From positions 1-29,952 of IMG/VR virus record IMGVR_UViG_3300042288_002433: a stretch of DNA of 29,952 nt. One strand, given 5' to 3'. Position 1 is the first letter of the stretch; each line of letters begins with the position of its first letter. Origin of the DNA: a virus. Shown here in pieces: positions 26,078-29,952 of the stretch. The notes beneath the pieces were generated by a model, which was not told where the DNA came from, did no database searches, and worked only from the letters and a program-made list of their open reading frames with translations. A program made the translations under genes and the position numbers.

Positions 26078-29000
26078 ATGGCAATCAGTCGTTCAAGAAA
26101 AAATAGGCCCATAGCTGAAGACGAGCGTTACTTTCCGTATTTCCCTAGCGCATATCGAGCCTTCATTAAGAGCTTCCCCATGGAAGCTCGCATACATGTC
26201 CGCCAACCAACCTATGTTATCGACAAAGGATTCTTGACCTTAGAAGACGACACTGGTTTATTTGTTCTTGAAAATGATGAAAAATATACCCTATTAAATC
26301 CCAGAAATGTAGGTGGTGACGATGCTACGGGCGATGGTTCCTATGAGAAGCCCTTTGCTAATATTACACCGGCTATCAACTATGTAGTTAACCAACAACT
26401 GAAACCACCCATGGGTCGTTGGGCCTTTGTAATTTATCCTGGTGATTATGTTGAACGTGGTCAAGATGTCATTAGAAAAATTACCTATCCTGATTACAGG
26501 CTGGCACTTTTTACCGACACCTTCTATAATCCCATAACAAAGTTGCCTGCAGATAAACGGTATACCATCAATGGCCGATCAAAAAAAGACAACTATATAG
26601 GTCACTGGGCACTATACAACCAATCCTGGACCTATGAATTTCACTACATAGGAGCTGGCGGCAACACCAGAGTACTTTATCAGAATTTCCCAGATTACTA
26701 TGATCCTGTTACGGAAAAATATCGCAACAATTATGCCGTAAACGGTTCGAGTAAACTAGGATATTTGGGTCTTTGGCCAACCATTTGGAATAGCCGAACC
26801 AAACCACCTACGGGTGGTTTTAATCTCCATGAAGGCAGCTATACCTTCAATGCCCCTGCTGATGGTTATTATAGAGTTCATTACTATGTTGAACATAGCT
26901 ATACCAGCACAAGGTCCAACATAGCCAATGCTGTAACCAATCAAATGCTCATCAATGGAAATATCCATCCAGGCATGTATTGGGAAGAACGCTATAATCA
27001 TTACTATATTGATTCTACCTGCACCAATCCATCTGTTAATGTAGATCTTCATGAAAAAGGCAACATTATTCTGCATGGCATTAGCAACATTGTCACTGAC
27101 AAGTATCTAAGTGGCACTGGCAGTTATTACATCAATTCCGGCGGTGGCGCCATCATACCTTTTGAAGCCAACTCTGGTCTAGATTTAGGAACAAGCGATT
27201 TTACCATCGAAGGTCATTTTAATTTTGGCAGAGGAGGCAGAAGTGGCAGTCTCATAACCAATGGTGCTGGTTTATTGGGTAGACGTGCTTTCGAATTAAC
27301 CTATTCTGGTAGCGTTTTTAATTTCAAAATTTATGACAAAAATTCAACAGCCAGAACCACATCATTAAGCAGCCGTACTGTTAATACCAATGTCTGGGTT
27401 CATGTTACAGTAATGCGCAAGCAAACCGAAGTATACATGTTTGTTGATGGTATTCAAATAGATCGTAAACCTACCCAGGTATCAAGTTACGTACGTAACG
27501 TGGGCTATGTTCCTAATGTCTTTACCTATGATCTTGCCAATGGTCCGGGAAGTTTTTACATAGGCGGCCATCAATCTGGCAGTGTATTCAGCGATTTAAA
27601 ATATAGCAAAGGTCCTAACGTCTGGATCGATAGCGTTCGTGTAAGCAACATAGCAAGGTACGAACTACCCAACATAAATTCGCCAACGGTATTTTTTACA
27701 GCTGCCCCCGGTGATGCCAGTAATGCAATGATTTTGAATTTATCCAACAACATCATTGATACTGGATATGACGAACGAGCCATGTTGGCCTATGGTGCAG
27801 TCTTACCTACCACATATTCACCCTTTGACGAATCAACCAATGTCAATGCCAGCATACTATTCACACCAACTAATTGGCTGAGAATCCCTAATCACCCCGC
27901 ATTCAATCTACCCAATGACTTTACCATAGATTTTAGATTATTGCAGAGTGTTGGAAAGCAAGATTCTTTTTGTGTAATTTCCAAAAGTCATCCCAGCATA
28001 ACCAGTAAAAAAAGCTTCAGCATCATTGCCAAGAGCACGGGTTGGGATCTAAAGTTTAGCCAGACTGGTACAACCTGGACAACGCGAAGTATCTCTACTG
28101 GTAGACCCTGGAACGATTGGAACAGTTACCGTTTAAGCAAGAATGGCGCCAACATAAGATTTTATGAAAATGGTATCCTACTGTACAGCAACATTCTGCC
28201 CTTTTCGAACATCTTTGCCAGTGATGCCAACATAACCCTGGGAAGCGAAGGCGACACATCAACTGCAACTTCTGCAGCAGTTCTTAACAACATAAGAATT
28301 GTTTCCAATGCCTATACCACGGTCAATGCCTATGTTCCTCTGACAACTGATTATGGTTATGATTTTCTGGAGACAACTGCCAATGGAACGCCAGAATCAG
28401 ATACCATTTTGTTGATGGGCCAACCTGGAAATGTACTTACCGATGCCAGTTTATTTCAGCACAATGTTATTGCCAAGTATCTAAGCTCTACCAATACTGC
28501 CAACGGCAATGTATTTGGCATACCATTGAATCCTTTTACTGACGTTGGTACAGGTACTAGTTACACCTGGGATTCAACCGACTTGCAGTACGTAAAGTTT
28601 GACCCCAGTTCAAGATTTAATATTCTACAAAATGGCACATTTACCCTGGAGTTTTGGGTAAGAAATAACAATCCTCGCAAGGCCAATGTAGTTGACATCA
28701 TTACCACAGGCATAAAAAATCTACCTTCGGTGAACGGCGATTTAACTCTTGCGCTAGAGGGCTCAAGCTTCAAAATTTACACTAAAAGGCCGTCAGTCAA
28801 TACTAGAGACTATCCTGGTGTCATAAAAACCTGGAACTACCCAACAGGATTGTCCTGCGGGTCAGTTAGCAATCCAGCTACCTGGAACCATTTTGCCTGG
28901 GTGAGCGATGCTGGACGTTGGACTTTTTATATCAATGGTTCCAATGTGGTCAGCAATGTTAATACTGGAATAAATCAGGTCCTGGCCACAACAGGCGATC

Positions 29001-29952
29001 CAATTAATTTTAACATATCCAATGGTTTGATGGTTTGCCGACCATCCACTCGCCGGGCGTTTAAGGGATCTAGTACATCACAGTTCATAGGTCAGCTTCA
29101 TGGTCTTAGAATATCCAATTCCATACGCTATGCCAATGCTTTTACCAGACCCAGTGAACCCTTTGTAAACGATGCACAAACAGAATTTTTAGAATTCAAT
29201 GGTCCTCTGACCGGAGCATCACAAAGTATTGCTTCCTATGCAGTCAATTTACAGCGTGGAAGAATTTACATGTATGATAATCCAGGAATCCTAACTCTGG
29301 GTTCCAGTGATTTTACCATAGAAACCTACATAAAATTAACTAGGGAACTTCCAAGCTATACGGATCCCAGTGATCCGGGATATATTAGTACGGGTCATGC
29401 ATTCCATTGGACTTCAACTAGAATAGCATTGATCGATCAACTTTTTTTACAAGCTAATTATACTTACTATGCCCAAGCGTACAAAGAAGCCGGCATTTTC
29501 ATTGGTAGAACCGAATTATATGTTCTAAACAACAGCATAAATTTAGGATCGGTGCAACATGGTATGATAGTTGACCTTTGGTATCATGTAGCTGTTGAGC
29601 GCGTAGGAAGCACTATTACATTTTACATAGATGGCAACTCCGTAGGATCAACATCCATAGCTGGCGACTTTTTCCCACATGCCAACGGTAACCGTCAGTT
29701 ATGGTTCGGTGCGCAAAAATCTGGTGGGCCTTTCAGTGCTAAATTTAGTAATTTTAGAGTAAGCACTGTAGCCAGGTACAATGGCAACTTTACTATTCCT
29801 CAAGACATTTTTACAAGTGATGCCAGCACAAGATTTTTGGGTATGAATCAGCCCACACTTACGGCCCGCATAAGAAATACCGACACGGCCTTCTTGTATA
29901 CTCAAGGCACAGTTGATGTAATTCTTGATGATAGCCCATTTCCCGCAGCTGG
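26078..29952 (+). CDS. Very large adhesin with LamG-like domains (3' end outside window)
   Basis: From the ATG at 26078, one base after the tail-fibre stop, the frame stays open to the window edge (over 1290 codons). Residues 74-105 (VGGDDATGDGSYEKPFANIT) resemble the cap of a tailspike-type right-handed beta-helix. About 250-350 form a beta domain with LHEGSYTFNAPADGYYRVHY. At least four LamG/concanavalin-like domains follow at about 365-542, 598-751, 835-1028 and 1060-1235. They show DFTIEGHF, DFTIDFRL, FTLEFWV and DFTIETYI starts, W.H[VF]....... YINGS or VDGIQ turns, and R[VI]S...RY ends. A fifth unit may begin near the edge. These are typical carbohydrate-binding sandwiches of phage receptor-binding proteins. 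The product is probably a long fibre or tip protein that recognises host surface glycans; the substrate is unknown. Confidence 0.8.
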   Translation, partial: MAISRSRKNRPIAEDERYFPYFPSAYRAFIKSFPMEARIHVRQPTYVIDKGFLTLEDDTGLFVLENDEKYTLLNPRNVGGDDATGDGSYEKPFANITPAINYVVNQQLKPPMGRWAFVIYPGDYVERGQDVIRKITYPDYRLALFTDTFYNPITKLPADKRYTINGRSKKDNYIGHWALYNQSWTYEFHYIGAGGNTRVLYQNFPDYYDPVTEKYRNNYAVNGSSKLGYLGLWPTIWNSRTKPPTGGFNLHEGSYTFNAPADGYYRVHYYVEHSYTSTRSNIANAVTNQMLINGNIHPGMYWEERYNHYYIDSTCTNPSVNVDLHEKGNIILHGISNIVTDKYLSGTGSYYINSGGGAIIPFEANSGLDLGTSDFTIEGHFNFGRGGRSGSLITNGAGLLGRRAFELTYSGSVFNFKIYDKNSTARTTSLSSRTVNTNVWVHVTVMRKQTEVYMFVDGIQIDRKPTQVSSYVRNVGYVPNVFTYDLANGPGSFYIGGHQSGSVFSDLKYSKGPNVWIDSVRVSNIARYELPNINSPTVFFTAAPGDASNAMILNLSNNIIDTGYDERAMLAYGAVLPTTYSPFDESTNVNASILFTPTNWLRIPNHPAFNLPNDFTIDFRLLQSVGKQDSFCVISKSHPSITSKKSFSIIAKSTGWDLKFSQTGTTWTTRSISTGRPWNDWNSYRLSKNGANIRFYENGILLYSNILPFSNIFASDANITLGSEGDTSTATSAAVLNNIRIVSNAYTTVNAYVPLTTDYGYDFLETTANGTPESDTILLMGQPGNVLTDASLFQHNVIAKYLSSTNTANGNVFGIPLNPFTDVGTGTSYTWDSTDLQYVKFDPSSRFNILQNGTFTLEFWVRNNNPRKANVVDIITTGIKNLPSVNGDLTLALEGSSFKIYTKRPSVNTRDYPGVIKTWNYPTGLSCGSVSNPATWNHFAWVSDAGRWTFYINGSNVVSNVNTGINQVLATTGDPINFNISNGLMVCRPSTRRAFKGSSTSQFIGQLHGLRISNSIRYANAFTRPSEPFVNDAQTEFLEFNGPLTGASQSIASYAVNLQRGRIYMYDNPGILTLGSSDFTIETYIKLTRELPSYTDPSDPGYISTGHAFHWTSTRIALIDQLFLQANYTYYAQAYKEAGIFIGRTELYVLNNSINLGSVQHGMIVDLWYHVAVERVGSTITFYIDGNSVGSTSIAGDFFPHANGNRQLWFGAQKSGGPFSAKFSNFRVSTVARYNGNFTIPQDIFTSDASTRFLGMNQPTLTARIRNTDTAFLYTQGTVDVILDDSPFPAA

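Noticed and set aside
26756-27076. - strand frame of 106 codons in a stretch with no short complete + gene
   Set aside because: The + strand carries an uninterrupted frame from 26078 to the window edge with clear LamG-like domains, so the - strand frame is a shadow.

Overview
The window is a late structural-gene cluster of a T4-like myovirus, most probably an uncultivated phage of an aquatic bacterium. Every supported gene lies on the + strand and almost no DNA is non-coding. The core genes run in the classic T4 wedge order (PAAR spike tip, gp25, gp6, gp7-like, gp8). The gp25, the DUF4815-type protein and the tail-fibre repeats look more like the marine cyanophage/pelagiphage branch of the T4 superfamily than like coliphage T4. 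I see no tRNA, rRNA, CRISPR array, insertion sequence, DNA-replication gene or terminator hairpin. The host cannot be named from this sequence.

Layout. 1-236: C-terminal end of an unrecognised gene. 233-2934: central hub and spike, made of a gp5-type triple beta-helix needle carrying a C-terminal M15 peptidase, then a PAAR tip protein. 2953-5222: baseplate wedge genes gp25 and gp6. 5223-13607: a gp7-like wedge protein that grades into adhesin modules, a 207-residue unknown protein, and a 1668-residue Calx-beta, proline-linker and LCCL-like adhesin. 13646-15010: gp8. 15020-23147: three consecutive genes that together look like one large DUF4815-type structural protein cut into three chains. 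23144-23368: a small coiled-coil protein. 23368-26076: a tail fibre with two kinds of tandem repeats. 26078 to the window end: an open reading frame with no stop before the edge (over 1290 codons) carrying at least four LamG-like domains.

How the genes work together. The needle, PAAR tip and peptidase would puncture and locally open the cell wall. gp25, gp6, gp7-like and gp8 would build the wedges around the hub. The large repeat-rich proteins would hang from the wedge periphery and bind the host surface. Most neighbouring genes overlap by 1-4 bases or abut, so translational coupling along long late transcripts is expected. Two exact copies of ATAAATAATAGATG, which resemble T4-type late promoters, precede gp25 and gp8.

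The most interesting feature is repeated gene fission next to inserted adhesive modules. One Calx-beta domain seems to begin in the gene ending at 7961 and to finish in the gene starting at 8601, with a complete 207-codon gene between the two halves. The DUF4815-type protein is cut at 18092 by a single in-frame TAA followed by nine bases and an in-frame ATG, immediately before a DUF4214-like module. It is cut again at 20782. All family assignments were made by eye from motifs; no database search was possible.
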